Shown here: piece after piece, positions 1 to 8,228 of the stretch
How positions within the stretch are numbered: position 1 is the stretch's first letter
Layout: the number at the start of each line of letters is the position of its first letter
DNA from: Prevotella sp. UBA2725
GTDB taxonomy: Bacteria > Bacteroidota > Bacteroidia > Bacteroidales > Bacteroidaceae
Length of the DNA stretch: 14,400 bases
NCBI GenBank assembly: GCA_002353825.1
Contig: DEKJ01000042.1
Coordinates: 11,537-25,936, forward strand
Reading direction: 5' to 3'
Made by a program: the position numbers and the translations under genes
The notes under the pieces: generated by a model
The model's input: only the letters and a program-made list of their open reading frames with translations
Databases searched by the model: none
Told to the model about the DNA's origin: nothing

Positions 1-1248
1 GACACCACGGAGGCCGCTCTTAGATCCCGGATTATAATATCCGTCTCCAAAGTACGTTGACTGGCTTCCGCCATCTTCAGACGGCCAAAATGCAAGATGT
101 GACATATTGTATGCCTTCGGGTATTTCCATCCTTCGGTATTATATGGTGCCCTGCTATGCAATACATGCCCATCTAACGAATTCAGATTGAAGAGAGTCT
201 TGCCAACGCTATCATCGATATATAGGCTCTGACTGCCATCTTCGTTACAATTGATGAGCATGTTCTCGCTCATGCACCAGAGCGCTTTATAGTCGTTCTT
301 CAATCCATAGAAGTTCGGAATGGCGCTATACTCTATGTCCTTGGCCGTACCATCTTTATTCGTCGTACTACCTTTGAACGATCCTACTTCCAGTGCATCA
401 CCATCCTCCACAAGCGCATTAAGAGGCAGATAGCCATTATCCCACGGATAAGATTCTGAGCATCCAAAGCCAGTTCCACCCTGGTGCAGTCCGTCCGTGG
501 TCAGATTAGCATTGAAGTCGGCCTGTACATTTCTGTTATGGAAGATCAACCGCTTGAGCATACCGGTCACGAAGTTCATCACGCGCTCATTTGCAAACCA
601 CAGGTCACCATTTTTGTGGGCGGCAGTCTGCAAAGTTAATATTGACTTGTTGAAAACTGGAACCGTTGCCGTGCCTACACTCTTCAACGACTGTGTAGCA
701 CTGTCGTATGCGGCGTAACCGGAAGCTGAGCGCGAGCCTACAGGGATATAGTAGTTCCAAAATCCCTTACGTTTGCTGAAAGACATCGTCTCGTAGGTAT
801 AACCTGCAAGCTTGAAGTTCTGATAATAGAACGGTTTGTCCCATCCCCACTGATAATGTCCCATACTGCCGTCAAGGACCGCTTCCTCTCCGGTCTCCAG
901 CAGCAGGTGCGTCTTGGGCGATAGCTTACGACGTGAGTGATCGTTCTGCACCAGGTATCCACCGAGATTGAGCAGGGTAGGCAGTTGTCTGAGCATCGAC
1001 AGGGAGCCGACGACTTCCGTCTCAGTTTTCGCATCCTTATACCGGATGCCGCACCATTCTGCGCCAGCCTGGCTGACGGCGTCGCTCAGCAGCATACGGC
1101 TTGCCTTACCTGTCAGAGAGTCGTAGAGTTCCACATACTGCCCTGCCGTGTCCATACTCGCCAGGTCGAGGTCTCCGATCTGTTTCGCGTTATCAAAAGC
1201 TTGTATGATCAGCTTCACTTTTGCTTCTTCGTCTGTTGTTAATGCCAT
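1..1248 (-). CDS. Tail-fibre-like protein, N-terminal 416 residues (3' end outside window)
   Basis: An uninterrupted frame from the ATG at 1248 to the left edge gives 416 residues. The start MALTTDEEAKVKLIIQAFDN follows an 18-base AT-rich gap with no Shine-Dalgarno sequence. Residues 1-90 are mixed helical. Residues about 124-170 are aromatic (GHYQWGWDKPFYYQNFKLAG, FWNYYIPVG), typical of a surface-exposed beta domain. From about 355 to the edge the sequence contains GWKYPKAYNM, then PSEDGGSQSTYFGDGYYNPG. A GGS-x-STY-x-x-D-x-x-Y run followed by basic/Gly residues is what I recall at the start of C-type-lectin-like tips of Bacteroidales phage fibres, some of which are targets of diversity-generating retroelements. 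The tip itself lies outside the window. A receptor-binding fibre is the best reading. Confidence 0.7.
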   Translation of the reverse strand, partial: MALTTDEEAKVKLIIQAFDNAKQIGDLDLASMDTAGQYVELYDSLTGKASRMLLSDAVSQAGAEWCGIRYKDAKTETEVVGSLSMLRQLPTLLNLGGYLVQNDHSRRKLSPKTHLLLETGEEAVLDGSMGHYQWGWDKPFYYQNFKLAGYTYETMSFSKRKGFWNYYIPVGSRSASGYAAYDSATQSLKSVGTATVPVFNKSILTLQTAAHKNGDLWFANERVMNFVTGMLKRLIFHNRNVQADFNANLTTDGLHQGGTGFGCSESYPWDNGYLPLNALVEDGDALEVGSFKGSTTNKDGTAKDIEYSAIPNFYGLKNDYKALWCMSENMLINCNEDGSQSLYIDDSVGKTLFNLNSLDGHVLHSRAPYNTEGWKYPKAYNMSHLAFWPSEDGGSQSTYFGDGYYNPGSKSGLRGV

Positions 1249-1266
1249 AATTTATTGATTTATGAG

Positions 1267-2058
1267 TTATACGATTCTGAAACCACTATTAGTCATTCTG
1301 ATGGTGCCGTTGCCCGACAAACGTATATAAGGTTGTCTGACTGTAATCTTGATTTCCACATAGAGTGCGGTGTTGTTTGTCGGGATAACATAGAACCAGG
1401 TATCTCCGGTACCGTTGATGGTCAGTCTTCCTCCCGGGTCCACATCCATAGCGTCGCCACTTGCCCTTTGGAAAATCACGTTCTGCGGGTAGTAGGCTGG
1501 TACCAACCTCGCATTGATTCTTTGCGGGACTTTGTTGCGGATGGAAATATCTGTCGGATAGTCGACATACATTTCCTCCGGCTTGAGCACCTCCTTTGCC
1601 GCAATTTTCTTGGCAAGGGCTTCCATCTCCGCTATTCTCGTTGTTGCCAAGGCAGCAGCTGATGTTGCAGAGGTAGCAGCAGCTGTGGCCGAGTCTGTAG
1701 CGGCCTTAGCCGTGTCCACCATATCCGAGAAACTTTTCTTCCGTGCAGTCTCGTTGGCTATGCGTTCCGCCTCACTCTTTTTTCTTATCTCCTCAGCAGC
1801 AATGGCTGCCACGAGTGCGGTAAGATCCACCCATGTACGCCAGTTCTTTTTGTCTGTGTCTGGATTCGATGTGTTGCCGTCTTTGAGTGACAGGTGTACG
1901 CCTTTGGCCGTATGGGCGATGTCATGCTCATCATAGCCGGTGATCTCTTCCGTTGCCTGCGTGTCCGGGTCGGTATAAGTGAACTTGTACCCGTCCACCC
2001 AGTCGCCTTTGTCGGTAAACACGGTTGTTCCGACATAGATATCTGTCTGTTCTGCCAT
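1267..2058 (-). CDS. Coiled-coil tail-associated protein, possible receptor-binding component (263 residues)
   Basis: Starts four bases after the previous stop, without a Shine-Dalgarno sequence. The N-terminal about 85 residues include KGVHLSLKDGNTSNPDTDKK and WRTWVDL. A charged then Ala-rich coil follows (about 86-155; EEIRKKSEAERIANETARKK, then TAAATSATSAAALATTRIAE). The C-terminal about 100 residues are strand-rich, with PTDISIRNKVPQRINARLVP and IRLSGNGTIRMTNSGFRIV, which looks like a compact beta-sandwich. The design parallels the preceding gene: an attachment end, a coil and a small beta head. It probably contributes to the tail tip or a side fibre. The family is not recognised with certainty. 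Confidence 0.7.
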   Translation of the reverse strand: MAEQTDIYVGTTVFTDKGDWVDGYKFTYTDPDTQATEEITGYDEHDIAHTAKGVHLSLKDGNTSNPDTDKKNWRTWVDLTALVAAIAAEEIRKKSEAERIANETARKKSFSDMVDTAKAATDSATAAATSATSAAALATTRIAEMEALAKKIAAKEVLKPEEMYVDYPTDISIRNKVPQRINARLVPAYYPQNVIFQRASGDAMDVDPGGRLTINGTGDTWFYVIPTNNTALYVEIKITVRQPYIRLSGNGTIRMTNSGFRIV

Positions 2059-2062
2059 ATGC

Positions 2063-2866
2063 TTATATCTTTATATATAGTTTATTTCTCTTAAGCCTTA
2101 CCCGGCTTGCAATCAGCGAACTGTTGTCACGCACATACAGTCTGTTGCGTTTGAAGATGAAGCTCGGGTACATCATTCCGCCTTTGGCTATCTTGTGCGT
2201 GTCGACATACGCCTTCGTCGCTTCATCCCATTTCCACCAGTTGCCGTTATCGCCCTGAATTGTCGGGTGGTCGTTGAGTTCCTTGCTGCGATCCGTTTGC
2301 ACCTTGCAGGCGGCCGTCTGAGTTTGGGACGTTGCAGCGGCATCATTGGCTGCCTTGGCTGCCGTCTGTGCCGATGCAGCCAGCGTATTGGCAGCGGTAG
2401 CGGCATTGTTGGCGGATGCTGTGGCGGAAGTGGCATTTATAGTGGCTGTCTTGGCTTTCGAGGCTTCACTGTTGGCAGAGGCAGCGGCATCAAGCGCGGC
2501 TTGTTTCTCCTGTGTGATGTCCGTGATGGCGTCCGTCACCTTCTTGGCGGCGGCATTGGCGCTGTTGGCAGCCGTGTCGGCGTTCTGCGATGATGCGTTA
2601 GCCTTCGAGGCGGCATCCTCGACAGCAGCGATCTGCGCATCGACGTCCTTGGTAAGCAGCTGTAGCGGTGCCACGACCTGCTTACGCACGCCGTTGCCGT
2701 CATCGTAGAGTGCCGGCATCGTCTTGATATTCTCGATGCTGGTGGCCACTTCGCAGTCAAAGATGTTTTTGGACTGCGAGGCTAGATATTTGTAAAAGTA
2801 AGGAGCTACGGCAGTAACAAAGGCTTTCAGCTCCTCCTCATTCGTAATACTGTTGACTCCAATCAT
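2063..2866 (-). CDS. Ala-rich coiled-coil tail-associated protein (267 residues)
   Basis: A three-part protein. Residues 1-80 form a folded N-terminus (MIGVNSITNEEELKAFVTAV), perhaps for attachment. About residues 80-195 are an Ala/Ser/Thr/Asn-rich coil with repeated A-N-A-A-x-x-A steps and very few bulky residues. The C-terminal part has GDNGNWWKWDEATKAYVDTH, then GGMMYPSF and a basic strand-rich end RLKRNKLYIKI. I recall the W-x-K-W-(D/N)-E-A-T run with a following YPxF from fibre-like proteins of Bacteroides phages. The gene has an AAAGGA-like site about ten bases before its ATG. A trimeric shaft carrying a small C-terminal head that touches the cell surface is the likely design. The exact ligand is unknown. 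Confidence 0.7.
   Translation of the reverse strand: MIGVNSITNEEELKAFVTAVAPYFYKYLASQSKNIFDCEVATSIENIKTMPALYDDGNGVRKQVVAPLQLLTKDVDAQIAAVEDAASKANASSQNADTAANSANAAAKKVTDAITDITQEKQAALDAAASANSEASKAKTATINATSATASANNAATAANTLAASAQTAAKAANDAAATSQTQTAACKVQTDRSKELNDHPTIQGDNGNWWKWDEATKAYVDTHKIAKGGMMYPSFIFKRNRLYVRDNSSLIASRVRLKRNKLYIKI
2305..2630 (-). repeat. Low-complexity Ala-rich coding region
   Basis: A run of GCN codons with interspersed AAN, ACN and AGN codons encodes the coiled coil of the 267-residue protein. The composition bias also makes long open frames on the other strand here, which are not genes. Confidence 0.8.
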
Positions 2867-2880
2867 AATTCGTATTTCCT

Positions 2881-3168
2881 TTATTTTTTGAGTTCGTCAA
2901 GAAGGTATCGTTTGACAGCTGCCACTAGTGGCATGTCATTGATGACGTGTATCATCGATGACAGATATTGTATCGGAATACTCACTTCACCCTGAGAATA
3001 GTAGATTTCTTCGGCAAGTTTGTCAAATCCGATATCACCGACTACCGACCCTGTGTACTTCATTGAATTGCCCAGGACTTTCGCTACATTGAAAGTCTGC
3101 ATTGTCCCGTCAAACGAGACCTGCACTTTGATGTTTGTAAAATCTAACTTTTTATCCATGTTATTCAT
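2881..3168 (-). CDS. Hypothetical protein following the tail gene (95 residues)
   Basis: The gene overlaps the tail gene's end by eight bases (ATGAATAA), with an alternative ATG at 3159 one base after that stop; neither has a clear Shine-Dalgarno sequence. The protein starts with strand-like residues (LDFTNIKVQVSFDGTMQTFNV), continues with a helix around IGFDKLAEEIYYSQGEV and ends in a helix with MPLVAAVKRYLLDELKK. It has no signal peptide and no membrane span. I do not recognise a family. A short gene wedged between the central tail gene and fibre-like genes is often a tail assembly or fibre-attachment factor, but that is inference from place only. Confidence 0.65.
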   Translation of the reverse strand: MNNMDKKLDFTNIKVQVSFDGTMQTFNVAKVLGNSMKYTGSVVGDIGFDKLAEEIYYSQGEVSIPIQYLSSMIHVINDMPLVAAVKRYLLDELKK

Positions 3169-6100
3169 GCTTTATACCTACGATGATACCTCCGCGTACT
3201 TGCAATCGGTAATTATCAAGGTCTTTGTCGTAATCGAAATCGATACCATCCCATCCGCTGTTGGCTCCGGAACCTGTATGATTATAACTGCTTACTGCAC
3301 GGAATGTCTTGGCCGATATTCTTGTGCAATAGATGTCATCAGAGCAGTAGAGTCCGCCATTGAAGAATCCGGCATAAGTGCCTGCTCCGTATGGAGAGAC
3401 GAAACTTGAGCTAGTCGAAGAATATATACTTCCGAATATAGCTGCGCCTCCTATGTTAGATCCACAGGATTTAACGCCATACCTTCCGGACGTGGCTGCG
3501 TTGAATGAGACATCAACGACTCCCGTATTCTCGTCTGATGAGACACCTAATTTCAGTGAGCGCGAGTCATTGCTGAAGTAATCTGATTGCTTCCACAATA
3601 ATATGCCGTTGGAGATTGTAAATCCACCTATCTTCCCGCTCATGGCGTTTATGGTTCCGTTGAACGTACCATTGTTTGCCGTCATGTTACCTTTCTCATC
3701 AATGGAGAAGTTACCGTTGATGGTAGTATATCCTTCGAGTCGAATCTGTTTCGCCTTGATGATGACAGAATCCACCGTCTCCTTAATAAAGCTCTCGATG
3801 GTATTCTGCCCTTCCTTATAGGACGATGGCACAATATTGGCAAGGTCTGCGTTCACGGCTGGCTCCAGCTGTATTTTCTTCGCATAGAAGTAACCCTTTG
3901 TTGCCGTTATGGTTGTCACGGTCTCGGTTATGTCGTATTGCCCGTCTGACCGCTTTGCCCCGGTGCAGTTGCGTGTTACACGCACTCTCCCGCTATCCTG
4001 CGAGATGGTGGTGTTGGCGGGTATGCCAGACTGCGTTGAGTAGTTCGTTACGGTCGACGACGTCACCTGTGAGCGATAGCTGCGATTGACGAATTTGAAG
4101 CGCGTATATTTCCCCGTGGCCTGGAAGATGATGTAATAGCGTTTTTCGATTCCATCATCCAGCTTGCGGTACCGCAACATTCTCATGGTTGTATGCGCAG
4201 TCTCATCATCGTCCCTGCTGCTGTAGTTGATCCCCTCAGAGTAGGTATAGGCCCCATCCTTCGACGATGCAGACCCGATCAGCACATAGAAGTCAGATAC
4301 GCTTTCATCTGATACGAGTGTGCTGAATGACAATATATAATATTTCCCCTTTTCTGTCTTGGACACTGGCGAGCACAAAGCTGCGAGGCTTGATGAGCTG
4401 CTGTTCGAGAAGCTCACGTCACCTATCGGAAAGGCATTGCGCACTACGAACTCTCTTTCATCGACCGTAAAGTCAAGCGTTGCGGTCTCCCGGTCCTGTT
4501 CCAACGTCCAGAGCTGCCCTGATCCGGTGCCTACGAGCAGGTTGTCCGACGCCTCGCCCTTGCCGGCATAGAGTACATTGCCGTCGGCAGTTGTGAGGAT
4601 TCCCGCTTCCGTCCATTTGGCACCGATGGGATTGCCATTATCGTCATAGTATACTCCAATCTGCGTGACACGTGACTGTACTTTCGTAAAATCTGTATAC
4701 AGGGTTGAATATTCGGTCTCCAAGCTGCCGATTTTCGTGTTATGCGCACTGATTTGGCCTTCGGCCGTAGTGAGACGAGAATTCAGTTTATTGTATCCAT
4801 TTGTGTAGTCATTCACATATGTTGTCACGCTGTTGTTCAGCATGTCATAATTCGTACCAAGTTCACTCACCTTCCCGTTGAGCGAGTCGATATTCTTTGC
4901 ATTGATGCTGATACCGTCTGCGTTGACCGATATGAGACGGCGTATCTCTTTTTGATCATTAGGATACGTCTGATTGACAAAAGTATCAACCCGATTGTTC
5001 ACAGCATCGATATTCACGCCCAGCTGTTGGATACTGTTGTTGGCAGTATCAATTTTTGTGCTCAATGCCGAAATCCCGTCTGTGTTCACCTTGATCCTGT
5101 TGTCGATAGCCGACTTATCTGCAGGATAAGTTGTGTTGACGAACAAATCCACCTGTGTGTTCAGCGCGTCGACAACCAATCCCAAGGACGTGAACTTTCC
5201 CGCTATGGCATCATCGTTCTGGCCAAGCAGTTTTATAGCCTCTGCTGTCTGCTCGTTAGAAGTGCTGACAGTGCGTGCCAGATTGCTCAGCGCAGTGTCC
5301 GTGATGGCCACAAAGGCAATACGACACTCACCCGTGTAACGGATGACGAAGTTGCCGGTGCCATTCCATTTACCGTTGAAGTTGATTGTTGTCCACTCGC
5401 CCGTATAGGGTACGTCTATGGTTCGCACAGACAAGTCATTGGTCTTACCTTCCACATCGGTGCAGTCAGTGAAGCCGATGGTCAGCTGCCCGGCTGTGAG
5501 CGCATATATTCGCAGAGACACATAGAGTGTGTCCTGGACATCCTCCATGGCTCCGTCCGTAGCCTTGCGCAGCTCGACAGCATTATTGCCCTTGGCGTCT
5601 GTCTTCGTAGATGTTTGGCCAGTGGGCTTACTGTATTCCTTGTGTGTCTTGGGCGGGTCGATGAGTGCATTCTTCTGGGTCAGCCCACAGTTGAGTACCC
5701 TCAGAACCTGACGCCCCTCCGATCTTTCTATCTCTACACGGTGATTGCCGCCGGCCGTGGCATGCCCATTGACCATTACCGGCATATTGGTCACAGGGTC
5801 CATCCAGAAGGATGTATCGTCCGAGTCGTCGATAGTCCACCCGTCAATGAACGTCTCCTCCCCTACTGCAGTAAGGAACTGACCATTGTGGAGATAGTTG
5901 GTATCGTCTGTCAGTTCATATTGTGTCTTGGTGAAGTTGGAAGAAAAGAGATCTGTCAGTACTTGAAATTTTGTGTCGATGTTCTCACCCGTCCGGCGGA
6001 GTACCAGGTCACCGACGGCATAGAGGTTCTGCAGCAGCTCACCGAATCCTTTCAGCTGGCCAAAGCTGGGATGGGTGATACCTTGCAGGTTGCCGAGTCG

Positions 6101-7168
6101 CCCCTTTAATGCATTATCCGGATCGGTCTTCAGCCCATAGATGATATCCATGTAGGGCGTTCTGGGGCCAACTGTTGTGATGCTGACGATGCCCTTGCGG
6201 TCTTCATCCGTAAGGTTGTCGACACGTACGAAGGTATCCTTCTTTTTGATGAGATTCTCCGGAGTGGCGCCTTCCATGGATGAAGTGAAGTTGCGAAACT
6301 TCACCCAGGCCAGCATGTTCTCACCTGTCCCCTCAGAACCTACCTCCGTCACGATGAGCTCATAGTGCTTGGTGACGTAGTGGTCATTGGCAGCCGATGG
6401 AGAGCCGTTGTATTGCTGCACCATGATGATATCATCCTTGCGGAAGGGGTTGTACATCCGGCCTTCCTTGGTGTCGAGATACACCTTGCCACTCTCCGCG
6501 TCATAATGGTCGACCTCCAGCATTCCTGTGAAGATGCGGTTGTCATTCTCTCCGAGCAGCTGCGAAATAATCATCTCATAGACGCGCATGGTTCCGCGCA
6601 CGATCAGATTGTCTAGCTCGGCCGTGTAGCGCTGTTCTGTCTTCCCAGCGGCATTTGGCACGGCCTCTCCCCACAGTCTCCAGCCGAATCCATCGAGAAA
6701 GCCCGACTGATACTTAGGAGAGGACAGATCCCCGCCAAATACGCTGTTGCCCTCTACGAGCAACGAGCCTACCGTGGCTTTGGCCCAGGCTACAATCTGG
6801 TCGACGCAGAGCTTGTACTTCCCCGTCTGTGTGTCAACTACGGCAATGGCAAAACCAGTCTTAATCTTCTCGCTGAATTCTGGCGAAGCAATGGTATAAG
6901 CTATGATGTTGCCGTCCTTATCGAACTGAAAGATATCATCGATCTTGATACCTTTCAGGAAGGTGATAAGGCCCTTGGACACGTCATCTTTCTCCTTCGA
7001 GAGATACCCATTCGAGATATCTGCCAGCGCAGTCTCCACGCTCGCGGCCACATACTTGAAGATCTCCATCATTGTGCTGCCCACCCGCTTTGCGGTGTTG
7101 GCAGCCTCACGACGCTCATCACGTATCTGCTCGATGTGCTTCTCTATGTCTTTCGCCTCTAAACTCAT
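3161..7168 (-). CDS. Large central tail / tail-fibre protein (1335 residues)
   Basis: The longest gene, almost certainly the central tail-tip or fibre protein. The N-terminus is a charged coil, then SNGYLSKEKDDVSKGLITFLKGI (53-75), a run I recall from Bacteroidetes phage tail proteins. A region with TAELDNLIVRGTMRVYEMI (182-200) probably anchors the protein to the tail. About residues 426-620 and 875-1030 look like carbohydrate-binding jelly-roll domains, opening with LHNGQF and NLLVGTGSG. Three tandem 54-residue repeats occupy 662-822. Near residue 1152 the stretch with EKGNMTANNGTFNGTINA and SGKIGGFTI matches the beta-helix motif of siphophage fibre proteins. A Ser/Gly-rich end follows. It has no Shine-Dalgarno sequence at working distance and probably its own promoter. 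No enzymatic motif was recognised. Confidence 0.8.
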   Translation of the reverse strand: MSLEAKDIEKHIEQIRDERREAANTAKRVGSTMMEIFKYVAASVETALADISNGYLSKEKDDVSKGLITFLKGIKIDDIFQFDKDGNIIAYTIASPEFSEKIKTGFAIAVVDTQTGKYKLCVDQIVAWAKATVGSLLVEGNSVFGGDLSSPKYQSGFLDGFGWRLWGEAVPNAAGKTEQRYTAELDNLIVRGTMRVYEMIISQLLGENDNRIFTGMLEVDHYDAESGKVYLDTKEGRMYNPFRKDDIIMVQQYNGSPSAANDHYVTKHYELIVTEVGSEGTGENMLAWVKFRNFTSSMEGATPENLIKKKDTFVRVDNLTDEDRKGIVSITTVGPRTPYMDIIYGLKTDPDNALKGRLGNLQGITHPSFGQLKGFGELLQNLYAVGDLVLRRTGENIDTKFQVLTDLFSSNFTKTQYELTDDTNYLHNGQFLTAVGEETFIDGWTIDDSDDTSFWMDPVTNMPVMVNGHATAGGNHRVEIERSEGRQVLRVLNCGLTQKNALIDPPKTHKEYSKPTGQTSTKTDAKGNNAVELRKATDGAMEDVQDTLYVSLRIYALTAGQLTIGFTDCTDVEGKTNDLSVRTIDVPYTGEWTTINFNGKWNGTGNFVIRYTGECRIAFVAITDTALSNLARTVSTSNEQTAEAIKLLGQNDDAIAGKFTSLGLVVDALNTQVDLFVNTTYPADKSAIDNRIKVNTDGISALSTKIDTANNSIQQLGVNIDAVNNRVDTFVNQTYPNDQKEIRRLISVNADGISINAKNIDSLNGKVSELGTNYDMLNNSVTTYVNDYTNGYNKLNSRLTTAEGQISAHNTKIGSLETEYSTLYTDFTKVQSRVTQIGVYYDDNGNPIGAKWTEAGILTTADGNVLYAGKGEASDNLLVGTGSGQLWTLEQDRETATLDFTVDEREFVVRNAFPIGDVSFSNSSSSSLAALCSPVSKTEKGKYYILSFSTLVSDESVSDFYVLIGSASSKDGAYTYSEGINYSSRDDDETAHTTMRMLRYRKLDDGIEKRYYIIFQATGKYTRFKFVNRSYRSQVTSSTVTNYSTQSGIPANTTISQDSGRVRVTRNCTGAKRSDGQYDITETVTTITATKGYFYAKKIQLEPAVNADLANIVPSSYKEGQNTIESFIKETVDSVIIKAKQIRLEGYTTINGNFSIDEKGNMTANNGTFNGTINAMSGKIGGFTISNGILLWKQSDYFSNDSRSLKLGVSSDENTGVVDVSFNAATSGRYGVKSCGSNIGGAAIFGSIYSSTSSSFVSPYGAGTYAGFFNGGLYCSDDIYCTRISAKTFRAVSSYNHTGSGANSGWDGIDFDYDKDLDNYRLQVRGGIIVGIKHE
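4703..5185 (-). repeat. Three tandem 54-residue repeats in the tail protein
   Basis: Units begin at 5185 (LGLVVDALNTQVDLFVNTTY), 5023 (LGVNIDAVNNRVDTFVNQTY) and 4861 (LGTNYDMLNNSVTTYVNDY). The first two share also the NxDGIS segment. The period is 162 bases. The pattern of hydrophobic residues suggests a coiled-coil or short helical shaft segment in a trimeric fibre. Confidence 0.85.
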
Positions 7169-7171
7169 ATC

Positions 7172-7208
7172 GCAAATTTACGCTCTATCCTCCTACTTTG
7201 AAAATACG
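7172..7208 (-). promoter_or_regulatory. Second promoter-like element, before the central tail gene
   Basis: CGTATTTTC (7200-7208), a 19-base spacer, then TAAATTTGC (7172-7180). The upstream box, spacer length and -7 box TAnnTTTGC are the same as in the element at 12991-13027. It fills the 42-base gap between the neck-like gene and the tail gene. Initiation at the usual distance would fall at or next to the ATG (7168), suggesting a leaderless or nearly leaderless message; the AGGAGG inside the spacer would serve only read-through transcripts. Confidence 0.65.
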
Positions 7209-7210
7209 GG

Positions 7211-7741
7211 CTACAGGTTTCGCAGCGCGTTCGTCTTTTCCTTGATGGTAGTGAAGAGCCTGCTCACCACGTTGGACAGCGTGCCCATGTAAGCCTCCCC
7301 GTAAAGGCTCCGCTCCACGTCACCGAGCACATAGATGGAACGGAGGTACTTCCTCACGAACCAGTCACGTTTCTCTCGCGGCTTGCCCGTCGTCATGTGC
7401 TTGGTGCTCCATCTCGGGCCGCGGCTACGTGGCTTGTCAAGGCGTGCCGCCTTGCGCAGCGCCGGGTCGAGGATGTCGAGGTCACCGCCATTGCCCTTGT
7501 TATAGCCATTGCCCACGCCGGCGGCCACATAGATGCCATACTTCATGAACTCATGTGCGATGGTCACCTGCTCACCCATGCTCAGGCTGCCCGTGATGTC
7601 GTTGTACAGTTTCTGGGTGTCGACGATGCCGAGGCGCATGATCTGATCACGCCAGATGGTAATCATCATCTCCATCCATTCCTGCTCCCACTTCCGGATA
7701 TCGTCCTCCGTCACCGGACGTTGTATCTTACGCTCAGCCAT
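7211..7741 (-). CDS. Putative HK97-gp10-like neck/tail completion protein (176 residues)
   Basis: The start at 7741 is supported by AAGGAGG at good spacing and the eight-base coupling overlap. An N-terminal helical part (DDIRKWEQEWMEMMITIWRD) is followed by KYGIYVAAGVGNGYNKGNGG (67-86), reminiscent of the tyrosine/glycine segment of HK97 gp10-type proteins, then a basic loop (about residues 97-126) and a helix with RDWFVRKYLRSIYVL. Proteins of that family sit at the head-tail connection of siphophages. The size fits and the gene lies where such a gene is expected, directly before the long tail gene. The resemblance is moderate and rests on pattern memory, so a generic minor structural protein is the fallback. 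Confidence 0.55.
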   Translation of the reverse strand: MAERKIQRPVTEDDIRKWEQEWMEMMITIWRDQIMRLGIVDTQKLYNDITGSLSMGEQVTIAHEFMKYGIYVAAGVGNGYNKGNGGDLDILDPALRKAARLDKPRSRGPRWSTKHMTTGKPREKRDWFVRKYLRSIYVLGDVERSLYGEAYMGTLSNVVSRLFTTIKEKTNALRNL

Positions 7742-8225
7742 TCCACTCCTCCTTGTTGTACTCCAAATCGATCGGCTCACGGGTGTAGAGCGTGAAATAC
7801 AGTCCTGTCATGCCGGAAAGGTAGTAACGTCCCAGCTCAGAGTTGGGAATGGACTGAGTCTCGAACTGCACCATCTGTTCATCATAGGTGTATTTGTCAC
7901 GTATGATTCTGGTGACGAACTGCTTGAAGACCTCACGGCAGAGGTCGAGCTGCCTTTGCCGGTCCTCCATATCGGGATAGTTGTAGGCCGAGAGGATCAT
8001 CACGGTGAAAGCGCGCCTTTTCGTGAAGGCATACGTGCCGTCATCGGATGAGAGATTCTCCGTGTTGGTGTCCGCAATCGCGATGAAACGGTCATTTTCG
8101 CGGTATTCCTCCAGCAAACCCTCCAGGTTGTCAGTGTTGCTGATCACCACCGGCTTGAATTTCTCCTGCTGGCAGAGCTTATTCATCTCTGTCATCCTGG
8201 TAAAGTATTTGATAGCGTCGAACAT
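7734..8225 (-). CDS. Hypothetical protein (163 residues), tail-terminator candidate
   Basis: A soluble alpha/beta-looking protein. It has an N-terminal helix (MFDAIKYFTRMTEMNKL), strands around FIAIADTNTENLSSDDG and RRAFTVMILSAYNY, a long helix with RQRQLDLCREVFKQFVTRII, and a strand-rich end containing GLYFTLYTREPIDLEYNKEE. Size, fold layout and place between head-completion candidates and the central tail gene fit tail terminator or completion proteins of the lambda gpU kind, but no diagnostic motif was recognised. It is in the same frame as the preceding gene, separated only by TAG and one codon, and it overlaps the next gene by eight bases (ATGGCTGA). The role is inferred from context only. 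Confidence 0.55.
   Translation of the reverse strand: MFDAIKYFTRMTEMNKLCQQEKFKPVVISNTDNLEGLLEEYRENDRFIAIADTNTENLSSDDGTYAFTKRRAFTVMILSAYNYPDMEDRQRQLDLCREVFKQFVTRIIRDKYTYDEQMVQFETQSIPNSELGRYYLSGMTGLYFTLYTREPIDLEYNKEEWNG
7748..7754 (-). promoter_or_regulatory. Ribosome binding site AAGGAGG deciding a start
   Basis: AAGGAGG is six bases before the ATG at 7741, inside the end of the upstream gene. It supports MAERKIQR as the start over the in-frame ATG at 7780. Confidence 0.8.
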
Positions 8226-8228
8226 GGT

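Noticed and set aside
2195..2708. Plus-strand Gly- or Ala-rich open frames
   Set aside because: They are the complement of GCN-rich coiled-coil codons in the 267-residue gene; composition alone explains them.
4742..6109. Long plus-strand open frame (455 residues) opposite the tail gene
   Set aside because: It lies wholly inside the well-supported minus-strand tail gene, has an odd His/Cys/Ile-rich composition, no ribosome site and no plus-strand neighbours. It is a shadow of codon bias.
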